A stretch of DNA of 64,000 bases from Thereva unica (lineage: Eukaryota; Arthropoda; Insecta; Diptera; Therevidae). Shown one piece after another: positions 9,443-21,294 of the stretch (positions are counted from its first letter, which is position 1; each line of letters starts with the position of its first letter). The position numbers and the translations under genes are program-made. The notes under the pieces were generated by a model that searched no databases, was not told the DNA's origin, and saw only the letters and a program-made list of their open reading frames with translations. The DNA lies in assembly GCA_949987705.1 (NCBI GenBank), contig OX465281.1, forward strand, positions 171,258,516 through 171,322,515, written 5' to 3'.

Positions 9443-11521
9443 CAGTAAAACTTCGTTATAACGCTCTTCTAGGGACCAAAAACAAAGAGCGCTATAACCG
9501 GGAAAACGCTATAACCGGGAACTCATAAAAAATCCTTAAAAATTAACAAAATTTATTTCATAACTTAAAAGTTTTTAAATGTTATATAAAATAATATATT
9601 ATACATAAAAATAATAATTATTTAGATCCACTTGGATTGGAATACAAATAATCATCAATTTTTTTTTGCTTAAGGCAATTAAATGAATTTTTAAATACGG
9701 AATTTTCTAAATTGTTTATATAATTAAATGTATTATCTTCCACTTCCGTGTTGCAACTAAAATATGTACGGATCGTCTTCAAAGCGTCCAAAACGTCTAC
9801 TATTTTTGGGGCAATTATCACGGGGGATTCGCTATCTTCCTCTTCTTCCTTTCCCATCTCTTCTGCTTCATTTAGGTCTTCAACAAGGCATTCTAGGCTT
9901 AAGACTTCGTTAGTAACAAGGTCATTGTCAAAGTCATCAAAACCTTGAAACTCAGCTAATCTTTCTCCACATAAAAAATCTTGCCAAGATTCGTCTATCA
10001 CCTAAGGTCAATTAAACCAAAAGAAAATGTCAAAAGATGAAAATAAAAAAATAAAAAAACATATTGTATGTAAAAAAAACTTACATCTTCGATTTCTTGG
10101 CATTCTGAAGAATTTCCAATGCCCGCTTTCTTGAAACAATTCACTATTGTTTCTGTTTTAATGTCCATCCATGCAGCGTACAAAAAATGGATAGCATCCA
10201 AAACTGAAATTTTTGGAGAAGTCGTGGATGAGCTGTCCATCATCGAAAGGTATTGTTGCACCAATCTTCTCCTATAGCCTTGCTTCAGGACTTTAATGAT
10301 CCCTTGGTCGAGGGGTTGAAGCTCACTCGTGGTGTTAGGTGGTAAAAAAACGAGCTTTATGTTTTTCATGTCAACTTCTTTAGGATGTGCAGCACAATTA
10401 TCGACAAGTAGGAGGATTTTTCGTTCCTTCAGTTCGGTGTCCCACTCATGAAGCCATTCAATAAATCTATCAGCTGTCATCCACGCTCGAGATTGAGAAC
10501 AATAAACACACGGAAGGGTTTTTACGTTTTTAAAGCAGCGTGGTTTGGCATACTTCCCAATCACTAGCGGTTTTTTTTATCCGTTCCGGAAGAATTGGTG
10601 CAAACGAGGACCGTCAACCGTTCTTTACTTAGCTTTCCACCGTGGCATTTTTCATTTTTCAGGACCAATGACTTATCAGGCATAATTTTAAAAAATAAGC
10701 CGAATTCATCAGCGTTGTAAATGTCCGATGGATTGTAGCCGGAAGTGAGAGTCGAAATTTGGTTTTTCCAGTCAGAAGCTGTCTCGTTATTTACTGAACT
10801 CGACTCGCCACTAATTTGCCTGTAAATTATCGAATGTCTATTTTTAAATCTATCCAGCCATCCAGTTGAAGCTGTAAAGTTGGGAATTCCCAAAAGGGCT
10901 GCAACTTGCAGAGCCTTTTCCTGCAAAATCGGGCCACTTATCGGGATGTTGGAGGACCTGGCCTGGATAAACCAACGTTTCAACACTGCTTCTAGCTCTT
11001 CATATTTTCCAGATCGTTGTTTTTTGCGACTGCATCCTTCTTGGGTCAAAACTATCTCTTTACGTTTGTGCAAAATCGTACGTAATGTTGAAGCACTTAT
11101 GTTCTTAGACGCGGCGAAGTCTTTTTGGTTTAAAGTTGATTCTTCAAACGCCTTAATTAAATCAACTTTTTCTTTGATCGAAAACGATTTTCGCGACATA
11201 TTTCAACTCTTAACCGCACAGAGGATAGTGGAACACTGACGATAAAAACAACTCGAAGCAAACAAAAGGTCTGAATTCGTGGAAACATATTAAGGAAGTT
11301 TTGTTGAATGAAAATTCTCGGAATCTACATTCTCGGAACCTAAATAATAATACCAAAAAAATAATAATAATCATCTATTGGAGCGCTATAAACGGGAATT
11401 CAGAGCGTTATAACGAACAAAATTTCTATGTAAAATTAATTCTAGGGGTCGGGACCAAGAAAAAAGAGCGTTATAACCGGGAAATCGTTATAAGCGGGAG
11501 CGTTATAACGAAGTTTTACTG
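9443..11521 (-). mobile_element. Pogo/Tigger-like DNA transposon
   Basis: Terminal inverted repeats start CAGTAAAACTTCGTTATAAC at 9443 and mirror at 11521, each flanked by TA. The element is 2079 bp. Several copies of GAGCGYTATAACCGGGAA lie just inside both ends and may be transposase-binding subterminal repeats. One transposase gene lies on the minus strand. The element is complete in structure but its gene carries a frameshift. Confidence 0.92.
9618..11199 (-). pseudogene. Pogo/Tigger (CENP-B-like) transposase, one frameshift
   Basis: The N-terminal part (11199 to ~10570) carries a psq-type helix-turn-helix (FSIKEKVDLIKAFEE), a CENP-B/Tc5-type DNA-binding domain (WFIQARSSNIPISG...WLDRFKNRH) and the first catalytic Asp (YNADEFGLFF). 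The frame then breaks in an A8 run at 10571-10578. The next segment (from 10564) carries the second Asp (LLLVDNCAAHP) and PPNTTSELQPLDQGII. A short intron (10002-10084; donor GTAAGT, acceptor CTTAG) joins it in phase to a last exon (10001-9618), an acidic tail ending QKKIDDYLY. That motif resembles a PCNA-interacting box, which has been reported for the fly pogo transposase. The homopolymer break could be real decay or a sequencing error. Confidence 0.88.
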
Positions 11522-11547
11522 TATTTGGGTAATTCCTAATTTCAGTC

Positions 11548-11745
11548 TCAGTGAATCGAGCATAAGTAAGGCATTTTTAACTGCTCTTTAGCCTTATCTA
11601 ACGATTTTAATAGTTTCTCGACAAAACCTTTTATTTCTCCAAAACTTTCATCTTCTTCAATAGATTCCTCATCATTTGAAACTTTTGGAGGATCTTTTTT
11701 CTCTTCTGAGACAGTTTTTAGTTCCTCAAGGCCGGGTTTCGTCTT
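11548..11745 (-). CDS. Possible degraded host exon, acidic/coiled-coil
   Basis: A 65-codon minus-strand frame (KTKPGLEELKTVSEEKKD... to a TGA at 11548) is Glu/Lys rich and coil-like. Upstream on the same strand, an ATG at about 12012 opens MPAPKYESNFKNLARAMK before a GGTAAAA donor-like site. An exon-like stretch (RTLKEKQERSQKKLLDQ) follows a TTTATAG acceptor near 11900. The reading phases do not join cleanly, so this may be a decayed gene or coincidence. The Tigger element ends only 27 bp away. Confidence 0.25.
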   Translation of the reverse strand, partial: KTKPGLEELKTVSEEKKDPPKVSNDEESIEEDESFGEIKGFVEKLLKSLDKAKEQLKMPYLCSIH

Positions 11746-12535
11746 CCTTTCGTTTTATTGCGTAATCTTAAAAAAAAAGTTAAATGTATAATTTGGAGTT
11801 AACGACAGTTGATACTTCCCAACTAAGAAGAGTGTCCTTAGAGGTAACGTAGACTTGATCAAGTAGTTTCTTTTGGGATCTTTCTTGCTTTTCTTTCAGG
11901 GTCCTCTATAAAGTGGAAAAATCAAGTAGAACAAGTATTTTAAATTAATAGTTTTACCTTTCATAGCCCTAGCTAAATTCTTGAAGTTAGATTCGTACTT
12001 TGGTGCCGGCATAGATTAATCTCTATCCAATTATTAATTGTTCTATTTTCTACATTAAGCCCGTCACCGTCTTGGATATATGCAAATGTATAAATATCTT
12101 CGACATTTCGTATTCACCGACTGCCGATTTTAGATACACGGATAAAGTTAATACCATTACGACCCGATAATAAGTTAATCCTCAGAATTCTAATCTCTGA
12201 GGTTTCGAATTTTTAAAATTGAACAAACAATTCAAAAAATAAAATACGAAATATCCATGATATATATCTGCGCGGTTATATCCAGGCGGGTGAATACGGA
12301 CCTAAATGTGTAACAATACAACAAACAAAACACTTTCATTATTCCCAAAACACTTTCACTATTTTTATTTATTGTATTATGTTATTCAGTTCGCTATTTA
12401 ACTATATTTTTTAGCAAAACTGAATAAAAAACTAAAAAGTCAATAATAACCTCAATCTCATAAATACAATCTGACAGCAGCAAACAAAAACAAGACCCGG
12501 ACCACGAAACGTTTCAATATGTGTGTGCTAGTAAA
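11746..12535. other. Intergenic, mostly unassigned
   Basis: Holds the weak exon-like segments described for 11548-11745. It also has a loose inverted similarity between ...catttcgtattcaccg (~12108) and ...gggtgaatacgg (~12285). Nothing else recognised. Confidence 0.4.
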
Positions 12536-12877
12536 ATGAGCATGGCTTGTAATATAGAAGGTTGTGTCATGGCCCATAAAAAATCGCTCGAAGCGCTTGA
12601 CAGGACTTTACGAGATTTCCGAGGAAAAATGAACTGATGGGAGGCGCTCTAACACTACTTGCAAAAGACTTTCGCTCAACGTTGCCTGTTATACCTCGAT
12701 CAATGCCTGCAAATGTGGTTAACGCATTCATATCTATGGAACAGTTTTGAAAAAAAAAAAAATGCTCCAACGAATATGCGTGTCCATTTGCTACAAGATG
12801 TCTCTGCGCAAACATTTTCAAAACAACTCTTGGACGTTGGAAATGGCGAAATTCCAAGCGATAGCAAAACGTTTTAG
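12536..12877 (+). pseudogene. Helitron helicase fragment
   Basis: The pieces read MAHKKSLEALDRTLRDF, then after a frame change GALTLLAKDFRSTLPVIPRS, then after a poly-A run and another frame change APTNMRVHLL and LLDVGNGEIP. These match the order of Pif1-type helicase motifs in Helitron Rep/Hel proteins, where LAGDFRQTLPV is a conserved helicase motif; here the Gly is Lys. At least two frameshifts and stops show it is dead. No Rep domain or Helitron ends were found. Confidence 0.75.
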
Positions 12878-13984
12878 TATTTTATTACTCGGGATCAAAA
12901 AAATATTTGTAATGTCTCCTACTGTATATTAAAATTCTTATGACCTCAACGCAAAACAAACGGGAGCTACAGTGCGCACGAAAAGAATTGGTAATTTAAG
13001 CGCCGGCTGCGAAATGAAAATTCCACACACCTTAAATTTCATATATGGATAAAGAACAAGCCTTTCCCATCGAAATTCGATTACGGGCGACAACCAAGGC
13101 AAAAGTTGCAGTGGTCCGTTGAATTGTAATTGGATTTGGGTTTTTAAACGAACGGAGTGTCACTTTTTTCTTCGAACGTACTTTCGTGGTCGGATTTGAG
13201 ATTCACCGCCCATGAGAATATCGGTTTTAAGATTCCCAATTATTTTGGCGCACGCCATACTATTGGCTTATGGGTGCAGCAAGGCGCACCGCATTCCAAC
13301 TAACTTAATATAAATAAAGTAAAAGCTTAAAGGCACAATTAATTGCTCGCTTGCTATGCGCATCAGTACAGCGTATCCCTACCGCTATATCGTCCCCCCC
13401 CATGTAACTTATACCGGGGTGAAGGTCACATACCACTTGCTAGTACACTACGTACTATTTTGAAAATAAATTTCACCGTGTTATTGTTTTTATTTTTTGT
13501 TGATTTTCTGATGAAATTTGCTTCCGTTCTACCTTTCAGAGTTTTATTGCTTTTCTCCTCAAGTGACCCAACTATTGACGAAAAACATATTAAAAAACGT
13601 TAATACTAAATCCCCGCAATTGGTATTCCCATCATTTGTTCGTTTCCGCGATACAGACATATCCTTTTTTATAAAAGATCTGGATTCGGGATCAGGGATT
13701 GAGATAGTGGAACGCTATTTTTGACTATTAGCAAGCTAAAAGTGGAGTGGACTACAGACTGTAGTGACCGCGTAAAGTTTAATTACTAAACTTTACGCAA
13801 TATCACACAACAACTTCCGGCACGATCAAACCGATCTGCCAGAACGCACCCTCAATCGCTGAACTCCAAAGTTCAGTGGTCTAGCCAATTTCCGGTATCT
13901 CATTTTTGCCTTCACTTGTCCTCGTGCGACACACGACTCCTCATGCGAAAATTATTAAAACAAAATTAATAAACAATATACAGT
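12878..13984. other. Unassigned sequence with one hairpin
   Basis: No coding region is recognised. GCGTAAAGTTTA (13770-13781) and TAAACTTTACGC (13787-13798) form a perfect 12-bp stem with a five-base loop. A C9 run occurs near 13388. Confidence 0.4.
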
Positions 13985-16900
13985 AGGATTCGTTTATAGC
14001 GACCGTGAAGAAATCAGATCAACTACGACGTTATAACCGAATGTCGTTTTAAGCATGTTGGATTTTGGGCTAGGACAGCAAAGTGTACGGACGTGTGCTG
14101 CTCCGGTCCCCGAAAAACGCGCTGAATATTTTCACTGTGAACTGTGATAAACAAAAAAATTGTGGAAAAATTAAAACTAAAAATCGTGCACCAAAAAAAA
14201 CACAAACAATCAAAAAAACAGTGACAAAAGAAACCAGCGCAGTCTAACGCGAAGGCCCATCACCCTTCACTAGACTCAACGACCGGCCGGACCGACGAAC
14301 GGCACAAGTAAGTACCCTTGCTTCCTACCCTCTCTCGCATCTCGGTCCTGCAGGTGCCGCGGCTAAAATCTGTTGGTCGATGAAATTTGCCCCGTCTCAA
14401 AAGGCATAACACTTTGACGAGGACAAATTTTATTGACTCTGATGGTTGCGGCAAATGTAATGCCGGGAAATATCCCCGAGAACGTGGCGATTGAGCCTGC
14501 ACAACCGAAGTCCCGTTACAGGTTAAATTTTTGTATTGACTTTTGTAACATTCGTGGACTTCATGCGAATTTCTCTTTTGTTGAGTGCCACTTATCTAAT
14601 TATAAACCCCCAATCTTCGCACTTAGTGAAACCCAAATATCACCCGATATTGACTTCGGTCATTACCAGGTGTCAGAATACACTTTAGTGCACAATCTCT
14701 CCCCCCATAGGGGTATTTCCATTTATGTTAGGGACGACGTGGCTTATTATAAAATTTATTCAAGCGCGACTTCAGATTTTAATTATCTTTGGATTAAAAT
14801 CATTTTCCAAAGCCACGTCTTATTCTTCTGCTTCCTATACAGAAGTCCTAACATAAGTAACGAAGCCACCTCTTCATCATTTGATACTATTTCCGAACAG
14901 ATCTCGGGTTTTTTGTCGTCCAATCCTGAGTGTGAAATCATTGTTGCGGGTGATTTCAATGTTCACAACGTTAAATGGCTGACTTACTCAAATGGCCCCA
15001 GTATTTCTGGCAAGGACGTCGAGCTCTTTGCAGACATCAATAACTTGCATCAAATTGTGGATCATCCCACAAGAGTCCCTGATGTTGCTGATCAAGGAAG
15101 ATATCTCCTTGATCTTTTTCTAGCTTCTCATCCAGCGCGTTACTCCGTCGAAGTTGATTCACCTCTCGGCAATTCAGACCACTGCCTAATCAGTGCTAAC
15201 TTCCCATTCGAATTTCCCACCCCTCCCAAACCAGTTCGAAGAACTGTATGGCATTATGGGAAGGCCAATTGGCTGGGGCTTATAAACTTTCAGTCTACAG
15301 ACTGGAACCTGTGTTTCCGGAATAGAAACGCCAACTCTGCCGCTATCCGTATCACCAGGATCATACAGGCAGGAATGCATTTGTTCATTTCCCATTCTAC
15401 CAAATCTGTGAAGCCTAGGCCCAACAGATGGTTTAATCGGGAGTGTATGAATGCAATCAAAACTAAAGAAGCCGCCCTCCGAGCGTACAAGAGCTTCCCG
15501 AGTGAATCGCTCCGTTTAGAATACATACAACAAAGAAATTCTTGTAAAACCGCCATTAAAAAAGTCAAAACCTTATTTGACAACAAATTGAGAAGTAAAC
15601 TCCTAAATGCAACCTCCGGTAGCAAGAACTTCTGGTCCTTGGTAAGTTCCATCAAGAAGAATTTCACTACAACTGCAACCCCTTCCTTTATTCACAATGA
15701 GAAGGTAATAACAAACAGAAAATCCAAGGCCAATTTATTAGCATCTATGTTCCCTTCGAATTCTTCTTTACTCGAAACTGACGTGTTACCCCCTGTTTCC
15801 GAGCGTAACGCCCATTCAATGGACAGGGTTTTTTTCAGGACTCGAGAGGTGTACAGGTGCCTCAAAGAGCTCGATGCCAACAAATCCACTGGACCCGATA
15901 ATATACCCCCTATCGTCTTAAAACAATGCGCCTCACCTTTGGCTAAACCTCTGCGCAAATTATTTTCCCTGTCATATTTCTCCGGAGTTTCTCCCGACTC
16001 TTGGAAGCTTGCCCATGTTCAGCCCATACCGAAAAAAGGTGATTCCAGCGATCCCTCCAACTACCGCCCAATAGCAATTACTTCTATTCTCTCCAAAACC
16101 ATGGAGACGATAATCAACAAAAAGCTTATGGGATATCTAGAATCCAACCTACTCATAAACGACAGACAGTATGGCTTCCGACAAAAAAGATCCACTGGCG
16201 ATCTTTTAGTCTGTCTTACAGAACACCTCAGCCGAAGTTTGCATGAATCCGGTGAGTCTAGTCTGGTAGCTCTGGATATCTCCAAGGCTTTCGATAGAGT
16301 TTGGCACCCAGCCCTGTTAGCTAAACTCAAAGCTATTGGAGTTGACTCACTTCTACAGAAGTGGATTGAGAGTTTCCTTTCTGGCCGTTCAATCAAAGTA
16401 GTATTGGATGGCGTCAAATCCGCATCCCACCCGATCTCTGCGGGGGTTCTCCATTGGTCAATTTTATTACCGGCCCTATTTCTCATATTTATAAATGACC
16501 TTCTTTCAATCCCCTCCAACCCACTTCTCAGCTTCGCTGACGACGGTACTCTACGTTACCCGTACAGCGTCGATACAAGACAGACTCATGCCAGATCCTG
16601 TCTTGGTGATCGCGAATTAATGTCCAAGTCGAGTAATAACGACATTAAACTGATTCTAAAGTGCGGAGAGAAGAATCGTGTTGAATTCAACTCCGACAAA
16701 ACCAAGTACTGTCTTATCTCCAAAAAGAAGTTAAACACCTCTCCACCTTTGAAAGTGGGTGAAGTTCAACTAATGGCTGACCCATCCCTACACATCTTAG
16801 GCGTGACATTAGCCAAAGACTTGCGATGGAATGACCACATATTCCAAATCGCCAAACCAGCATCTCAGTGCTTGCGATTTCTTAAGAGGTGCAAGTTCCT

Positions 16901-17600
16901 CCTCCAGCCATCGGCCCGTGCTGTTATTTATAAATCCTACATTCGGCCTCTTCTCGAATATAACTCCATCGTTTGGGCGGCGCCCCAATAACCACCTTGG
17001 CATGGTTAGATAAGGTGCAAAAAAGGGCACTCAAGTTAATTGATGACGACACCGCCTACTCCACCATCGACCCCCTGAGCCACCGTAGGAATGTAGCAGC
17101 ACTGACAAAATTTTATCGCTACTACCACAGTGACTGTTCCTCCGAGTTAAACGCTCTCCTGCTTCCACGGCAATCTTATACCCGCAACACCAGATTAGCC
17201 CACTCGTCTCATTCCCTTCACCTACAACTACCCTTTTCACGCACTCAACAAGATATGAATTCGTTTGTTAATAGAACAACTCGACTGTGGAATAATCTCT
17301 CGCAGTCAGTATTTCCGAGCTCCTACAACATCCAAGAGTTCAAACGCAGGGTTCATCACCACCTTCTTCAATACCCCCCCGTACCTTTTAACCCTTAAAC
17401 TATATCCCCCCTCATCCCTCCCCCGTACTAAGCTTACTGCTAGACATTGCACCATGACGTGACAAATAACATGACGGACTAGTAGTACAAAGGGTGACTC
17501 CTGAGCTTAGCACTACCACATAAAAAAAAAGCAAATGAAAAGAAAAGTAAAGTGTGTTAACCTTACAATATGCAATTGAAAATACTATATTGATGACTTT
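13985..17600 (+). mobile_element. CR1/Jockey-type LINE, nearly full length
   Basis: One long endonuclease-RT reading frame with a leader of several hundred bases upstream and about 200 bp of 3' sequence downstream. The 5' boundary is uncertain: at 13985 there is a pogo/Tigger-like end (CAGTAGGATTCGTTTATAGC), and related inverted sequence lies at 18112-18215, so the LINE may sit inside an older Tigger-type element. The 3' end is approximate. Confidence 0.75.
14442..17398 (+). pseudogene. LINE endonuclease-reverse transcriptase
   Basis: An APE-type endonuclease (FCNIRGLHANF, LSETQI, VAGDFNVHN, NSDHCLI) occupies roughly residues 25-270. The RT domain covers residues ~460-760: KSTGPDNIPP, YRPIAITS, DISKAFDRVWH and FADDGTL. 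The normally conserved PQGS box reads VLHWSILLP, so a key RT motif is damaged. A one-base frameshift at ~16985 ends the first frame. The C-terminal thumb and tail (TTLAWLDKVQKRALKLI to RVHHHLLQYPP) continue in another frame to 17398. The start is set at the first ATG; the reading frame also extends slightly upstream without one. The clade assignment is by motif style only. Confidence 0.85.
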
Positions 17601-18220
17601 CACCTGAAAACGCGTACGCGCTCACAAAATATATGCAATCACCCCGTTTATGACTAGGTTGAAAAGTTGAAATTTCGACCACCGTATATAATGTCGAGTT
17701 GAGTTCACTTTGGGGTGAAATAGAGCTGAATTGAAATCAAAACATAAATTCAAATTTTTGTGCGAAATACCTAGATTAGATACCTAAAAATTAATTCATA
17801 ACGAAATAATTTTTTATTCCTGTGCAAGCAAAAATAGCGAACACAAAACTAACTCGAAGGCAGATTTCACGGATGGTAAACAAAAAAGCAAATGTCGTTT
17901 CAACCCAACTACAACTCAACCCACGTATATGAAGCGAAATACCAACTCGAACCAGGTAGGAGAGGACCCAGCTTAAACTCGACCTCCGTTTATGACTGGT
18001 TTGAACCAAAGCGGAACCTGGGTTGAAAATTCTGGTGATTCCCCGAAATGTATAACAATTATAAAGAAAATTCCTACTTACGCTGCCCATCAAATATGTC
18101 GTATTAAACGAATTCGTCGTGAAATCCGAAGTCGTTATAAGCAAATATTTTTCTATTAAAATAGACTAAGAACCATTTTTTTCTTCACGTTTTCGACGTC
18201 ATAAACGAAATGTCGTTATA
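17600..18220. other. Unassigned, with a possible Tigger-like remnant
   Basis: No genes are recognised. 18112-18220 carries phrases such as gtcgttataagc and cataaacgaaatgtcgttata that resemble pogo/Tigger ends and mirror the sequence at 13985-14060. The R1-clade fragment begins abruptly at 18221. Confidence 0.4.
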
Positions 18221-18689
18221 CGACGGAGGAAGACGCAGAACACGTCTTCTTTACCTGCTCGAGATTCGCCGAGGAAAGGGCGAAACTAGAAGAAAGGGTC
18301 GAGGAGCCACTAACGCCCGAAAACATCCTAGACCATATGATGAGGTCTGAGGAAATGTGGAGGGACGTGGAAGCAACCCTCAAGACCATTCACAGAAAGC
18401 TAAGGCAAGAAGAAGCCGTAAGTAATGCCGTAATGCCGCGAGCAGAAGCAGCTGAATGAAGCTGAACGACCCCCGCGATGTAATGCTTATTAGCCAGTCC
18501 CGCGGGGGTGGATCACGTCGGAGGGGCTTTTTTAGTTCTCATGTTCATAGACCCATATATGCGTATGTGCACTTATGTGTCCATATGTGTGTATGTGTGG
18601 ATTTACGTGAAACATAACCGTCATGCGGGATCGGCCAGTAAGGGGCACTTGAGTCATGCCGGTAGCGAATGCTTTTTGACCCCCAGGAA

Positions 18690-18695
<6 letters not shown>
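18221..18695 (+). mobile_element. 5'-truncated R1-clade LINE copy
   Basis: Nearly identical to the last ~470 bp of the LINE at 31.6-34.8 kb: C-terminal coding tail (EDAEHVFFTCSRF), stop, 3' UTR with a GC-rich hairpin, then an A-run leading straight into (TA)n. The coding part shows no difference by eye; a handful of substitutions lie in the last 150 bp. 5' truncation is typical of target-primed reverse transcription. Confidence 0.9.
18471..18510 (+). other. 3' UTR hairpin of R1-clade LINE (copy 1)
   Basis: CCCCCGCG and CGCGGGGG form a GC-rich stem around a ~20-base loop. The same hairpin occurs at 34549-34590. A conserved 3' structure in a LINE may be the RT recognition site, as inferred for other LINEs. 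Confidence 0.55.
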
Positions 18696-18729
<34 letters not shown>

Positions 18730-18733
18730 GAGT

Positions 18734-18793
<60 letters not shown>

Positions 18794-18818
18794 CCTATAT
18801 ATATATATATATATATAT
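18696..18818. repeat. (TA)n tract 1
   Basis: About 120 bp of TA dinucleotides with a few interruptions (cgag, aata, acct). It joins the R1-clade 3' end to foldback A. ORFs reading IYIYIY here are artefacts. Confidence 0.95.
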
Positions 18819-20369
18819 GGGCCATTCTTTGTGAAACCGCCCACACGCCTTGACCACTTGTGGTTATAAGATACAAATGTGTAAATGGACTCAAAATTTT
18901 CGTTGAAGTGTCTACTTTTTGATTTTGAGTGGCAAGAGTTTTGATTTTTACAAATTTGGGGTGTTCCGCCCACTTCTTTGGCGAAGGTTTTTGAGAAAAA
19001 AAAATTAAATCTTGAATAAAATTCGTGTGTTCAGTTTTTTTCGAATGGCGACAGTGGCGTTTATTTCCTTGTAAAAAACTGAAAAATTTTGTCTTTTGTA
19101 AAATTTTCAAAAACCTTAACCTTCCTTTGCAAAAGTGGGTCGAAAAAATCGTCAATAATTGAATTTTAGAAAAATTTTTACCGGATAACAAAACATCCTA
19201 AGAAAAAATTTTATAGAACAAGAAATGTTTACAATTTATCCAAGAATATGTGTGATTTTTTTCAGAATTTTTCAGATTTTTCGAGTAAATTTTTTTGGCA
19301 ATTTTCGAAAATTTAAAAAAAATCAAAAATTCTGAAAAAATTGGCAAATTCTAAGTAATTTATGTTACATCAATTGGTTTTCTAAAGTTGATGCTTTTCG
19401 AGTAAAAAATGATATAACAAAAAACGATTAAAAAAGTTGATCCTTTTCGATTAAAAAATGATATAACAAATATAGAAAACTATGATTTAAAAGACTCAAA
19501 GCTGACACCCTATTTTTGTATTTCTCCCTAGAATTAACCTATAAGATAACAATTTCTTCTATTTTTTCTTACTAGAAGTAATTAACAGAAATATTTTTAA
19601 GAAAGATTAGCTTACCTCATTTTTACCAACATTAAATGAAAACCTATATTTAAATAATATTTTATCAGGTAAGCCATTCACATCCAACGTGCCATACCAA
19701 AACACTGATTTTCATTATAAATATTTGTATGAATACTTGAATATATTGTTGTCATTTGAAACAACAACTAAAATTGAAAAATGGAATATTTATAAAAAGG
19801 GGAGAAAAATGGGGTTTCAACTTTGAGGCCTACCATACCCAAGAATCCAAAATTTGAATTTTTTTTGTTTTAATTTTTCGAAAATTGACAAAAAATTTTT
19901 TTTTAATGGCTCCAAAAATTCTGAAAAAAAATCACACATAATCTTTGATGAATTCTAAACATTTCTTGTTCTATAAAATTTTTTCTTAGGATGCTTTGTT
20001 TTCCGTTAAAAACTTGCTAAAATTCAATTATTGATACATAATTTTTTCGACCCACTTTGGCAAAGGAAGGTTTAGGTTTTTGAAAATTTTAGATAAGACA
20101 AAATATTTCAGTTTTTGTACAACGAAATAGATGCCACTGTACCCGTTCAAAAAAAACCAAAAACACGTATTTTATTCAAGTTTTAATGTTTTTTCTCAAA
20201 ATCCTTGGCCAAAGAAGTGGGCGGATCACCCTAATTTTGTAAAAATCAAAACTCTTGCCACTCAAAATCAAAAAGTAGACACTTCAACGAAAATTTTGAG
20301 CCCATTTGCACATTTGTATCTTAGAACAACAAGTGGTCAGAGCGTGTGGTCGGTTTCACAAAGAATGGC

Positions 20370-20371
<2 letters not shown>
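18819..20371. mobile_element. Foldback element A, long TIRs
   Basis: Begins GGGCCATTCTTTGTGAAACC and ends with its reverse complement. The inverted arms extend about 500 bp imperfectly (for example the gccacttctttggc and gacccactttggcaaagg segments). The middle is AT-rich and has no coding capacity. It is bounded on both sides by (TA)n. The superfamily is unknown. Confidence 0.8.
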
Positions 20372-20436
<65 letters not shown>

Positions 20437-20437
20437 T
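20372..20437. repeat. (TA)n tract 2
   Basis: About 66 bp of nearly pure TA between foldback elements A and B. Confidence 0.95.
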
Positions 20438-21243
20438 GGGACATTCCACGTCAAATCGGACAAAATTTTTCGACCCCCCTCCGTTTTAGCTGAAATTTTT
20501 CAGGGACTTTGGGCAACTATTTAAGGCTACAAAAAAAATTTTTTTAGAATTTTTTCGACAATATATTGACAATAAAAATTAAATGCGTTTTTTAGGGATT
20601 TTTATGAATTTTGACTTTCTTTCTCGATTTTGGCTCTATATCTTTCGTTGGGGTCGACGTTTTTGATAGATTTTACATGTTTTCAGGTCGGAGGGGTTGT
20701 TTACAAACAAATTTGCTGAAAAACATAAACATATTTTCGAATTCAAGGTCAAAAGGTCAAAAAATAGTAAAAAACTTTAAAATTCAATTTCTCAAATACC
20801 CCATCTCGAAAATGGACGTTTTTGGTGTCCAAATGTTCGGGAGAAGTCACTCTAACACCTCGATCAAAAATCTCGATGGGCCCTTAAGGATTTCGAAAGT
20901 TATGAGTATTTGTTTATAATCTTTAATTTTTTACGATATTTATTGAATTATTTGCCCTGGATATAGTTGAAACGTCATCAATTTTCACCAAAACTTGTAT
21001 AAAGGGTTATTTTTGGCGGCTGATTACGAATCTGCGGCCAGATTTTCAAAATTCAAAATGGCAGCCAAGATGGCGGTCCAAAATTCATTTCATGGAAAGA
21101 GGTTCATTTTTTTGAATATCTGAATTCTGAATTCTAAAAAAAATTTTTTTGTAGCCTTAAATAGTTGCCCAAAGTCCCTGAAAATTTTCAGCCAAAACGG
21201 AGGGGGGTCGAAAAATTTTGTCCGATTTGACGTGGAATGTCCC
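20438..21243. mobile_element. Foldback element B, ~118-bp TIRs
   Basis: Begins GGGACATTCCACGTCAAATC and ends with the reverse complement. The arms match for about 118 bp with few mismatches. 806 bp long, non-coding. It shares the GGG-[AC]-CATTC start with foldback A, and both lie in (TA)n. Confidence 0.82.
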
Positions 21244-21245
21244 AT

Positions 21246-21292
<47 letters not shown>
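21244..21292. repeat. (TA)n tract 3
   Basis: About 45 bp of TA between foldback B and the 3' LTR of Gypsy D. Confidence 0.93.

Positions 21293-21294
<2 letters not shown>

Noticed and set aside
14260..14502. 80-codon minus-strand ORF over the LINE leader
   Set aside because: It overlaps the leader block shared with the SINE and shows no protein family features.
18508..18869. Long ORFs rich in Ile-Tyr (IYIYIY) at every (TA)n tract
   Set aside because: They are translations of TA dinucleotides running into neighbouring elements, not genes.
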